NCBI GenBank assembly: GCA_028696285.1
Contig: JAQVHJ010000122.1
Location: forward strand, 1-6,991
Source: a bacterium
GTDB taxonomy: Bacteria > AUK180 > JAQVHJ01
DNA length: 6,991 nucleotides
Direction of reading: 5' to 3'
Positions within the stretch are counted from its first letter, which is position 1, and each line of letters opens with the position of its first letter. The notes under the pieces were generated by a model. That model was not told the origin of the DNA. It made no database searches and was given only the letters and a program-made list of their open reading frames with translations. Both the position numbers and the translations under genes were made by a program. Shown here piece after piece: positions 5,973 through 6,991 of the stretch.

Positions 5973-6356
5973 GTGTCAGATGAAATGAAGGAACCCCGGG
6001 AGATTATTTTTGAAGAACCTGAGCCGGAAGAAGAGATCCCCTGTTCAAAATGCGGAAAAATTCTTGCTAATTCCGAAATAGAGGATGATTTCAGGTTTAA
6101 TAAAGGTCCCGTATGTTATGGATGTTTTTTAAAATTCCTCTATAAGAAACGGATACTGGGCGAGTTCGTGTTGGGGATTCTTGCATTTATTGTGATAGTA
6201 ATGTTTTACCTGAAGTTAATTGTATTTGGCCTTTTCTTTATAGCGCTTTTAGTCCTGATTTATTTAGATTGGCGGTCTGTTAATAATTACATAATCGAGA
6301 TTGAAACAAAAATAAAAAATTTAGAATCCGTGCCACAAGACCAATCTGAAAAATAA
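5973..6356 (+). CDS. Small zinc-ribbon protein with a transmembrane hairpin
   Basis: A 127-residue protein of no family I can name. An acidic N-terminus (EEPEPEEE, 14-21) precedes a probable zinc-binding module with Cys24-x2-Cys27 and Cys48-x2-Cys51, about 20 residues apart, typical of a small treble-clef or ribbon fold. Then a basic KFLYKKR segment leads into two hydrophobic helices (about 64-80 and 82-98) with almost no loop between them. A charged helical tail (to 127) ends the protein. By the positive-inside rule the zinc module should be cytoplasmic. It starts with GTG immediately after the MCE stop, so it is made with the transporter and may assist or regulate it. That role is inference from position; the zinc site is inferred from cysteine spacing. 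Confidence 0.8.
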   Translation: MSDEMKEPREIIFEEPEPEEEIPCSKCGKILANSEIEDDFRFNKGPVCYGCFLKFLYKKRILGEFVLGILAFIVIVMFYLKLIVFGLFFIALLVLIYLDWRSVNNYIIEIETKIKNLESVPQDQSEK

Positions 6357-6388
6357 TTTTTAGATTTCATCGTAGATACAAGTATAAA

Positions 6389-6396
6389 AAGGAAGG
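6389..6396 (+). promoter_or_regulatory. Ribosome binding site of the beta-propeller gene
   Basis: AAGGAAGG ends five bases before ATG at 6402. The 45-base gap after the zinc-ribbon gene (6357-6401) has no convincing terminator and only a poor promoter candidate (TATAAA at 6383-6388 with no good -35), so read-through from the MCE operon is plausible. Confidence 0.7.
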
Positions 6397-6401
6397 TATT
6401 T

Positions 6402-6991
6402 ATGAAAAAGAAAGTTAAAAGGGTGTTTTTATCTGCACTTTTAGTTGTCTCCTTAACCGCATTCTTTTTTATTAGTGATGGATTTGCGGGTGCTCAGTCC
6501 CAGGAACAGCAGAAATTTAAGGATCCTGCTACAGAAAGTTCAGAATATACCAATGAAGAGCTTCAGCAGCAGTTACAGATCACGGGACCGAATGTCGGAG
6601 GGCACCAGACAGGGTCTGTTGTGAAAATAAATAACAAGATTACAGTAAAAACATCTGAGCAGGCAGGATTTAAGATTTGGGAACTGAATATACCCGGGAA
6701 CCGTGCATTGGCAACACCGGCAATTGAGAATGGCAGGGTGTTCGTCGGGGGCGGGTTTGGAAGTTATGAATTTTATGCATTTGACTGTGAAACCGGGAAG
6801 GATATTTGGCAGATTCGAGTGAATGATGACGGCCCGACTGCAGCCGTAGTAAGGGATGGATATGTCGTTTTTAATACAGAGTCATGTACATTATTCGTTG
6901 TTAAGGATAAAACCGGGGATATGGTCTGGTCACGATGGCTCGGGGACCCGTTAATGAGTCAGCCGGCTATTTCGTCGGATAAAATTTATAT
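6402..6991 (+). CDS. Exported PQQ-type beta-propeller repeat protein (3' end outside the window)
   Basis: Open from ATG to the window edge, giving 196 residues of a larger protein. Residues 1-31 are a Sec signal peptide (MKKKVKRVF, hydrophobic core, then DGFAGAQ). No lipobox cysteine is present. A polar, Gln/Glu-rich linker runs to about residue 90. After this come PQQ-like propeller blades with the usual pattern: ATPAIENGRVFVGGG (104-118), then YAFDCETGKDIW (125-136), followed by VVKDKTGDMVWSRW (166-179) and SQPAISSDKIY. The family includes PQQ dehydrogenases and the scaffold BamB, but most such repeats bind no cofactor and serve as protein-binding platforms. No enzyme domain is seen in the visible part. 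It is probably periplasmic or on the surface and may belong to the same transcription unit as the MCE genes; its link to their function is unproven. Confidence 0.85.
   Translation, partial: MKKKVKRVFLSALLVVSLTAFFFISDGFAGAQSQEQQKFKDPATESSEYTNEELQQQLQITGPNVGGHQTGSVVKINNKITVKTSEQAGFKIWELNIPGNRALATPAIENGRVFVGGGFGSYEFYAFDCETGKDIWQIRVNDDGPTAAVVRDGYVVFNTESCTLFVVKDKTGDMVWSRWLGDPLMSQPAISSDKIY

Noticed and set aside
6357..6401. Terminator or promoter between the zinc-ribbon and propeller genes
   Set aside because: AAAAATAATTTTT has no GC stem, and the TATAAA at 6383-6388 has no acceptable -35 at normal spacing.

Overview
The window carries six genes and one partial gene, all on the + strand, from a diderm (outer-membrane-bearing) bacterium with moderately AT-rich DNA. 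The diderm reading rests on two things. The first gene ends in a domain resembling the type IX secretion (Por/T9SS) sorting signal. The middle of the window is an MCE/Mla-type lipid transport locus. Both fit a member of the FCB (Bacteroidota-related) group or a similar uncultured candidate phylum. I cannot name the lineage from the sequence alone.

Layout. Positions 1-78 may hold the last 25 codons of an upstream gene (weak). Positions 79-257 are AT-rich intergenic DNA with a long imperfect inverted repeat and a good sigma-70-like promoter. Next comes a large secreted nuclease (258-2918): signal peptide, endonuclease I domain, five FN3-like repeats and a C-terminal sorting domain. A small membrane protein of unknown function (2951-3475) follows with no terminator in between. 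A short intrinsic terminator then closes this first unit.

The second unit starts at a promoter with perfect consensus -35 (TTGACA) and -10 (TATAAT) hexamers at 17 bp spacing, directly against the terminator's T-tract. It reads a MlaE-like permease (3555-4343), an ABC nucleotide-binding-domain-like protein (4346-5044), an MCE (MlaD-like) substrate-binding protein (5025-5972), and a small zinc-ribbon membrane protein (5973-6356). The spacings are 2 bp, a 20 bp overlap and 0 bp, which indicates tight translational coupling. After 45 bp comes the start of an exported PQQ-type beta-propeller protein (6402 to the window end, truncated).

The most notable observation is that the ABC-type subunit keeps the fold and length of MlaF but appears to have lost every catalytic motif: Walker A, Q-loop, signature, Walker B and H-loop. 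Its partner permease is also altered in the conserved segment that normally faces the ATPase. The reading frame is intact and embedded in a coupled operon, so it looks like a maintained pseudo-ATPase rather than a decaying gene. The window therefore encodes what may be a divergent MCE lipid transport system that either borrows an ATPase from elsewhere or works without ATP hydrolysis by this subunit.
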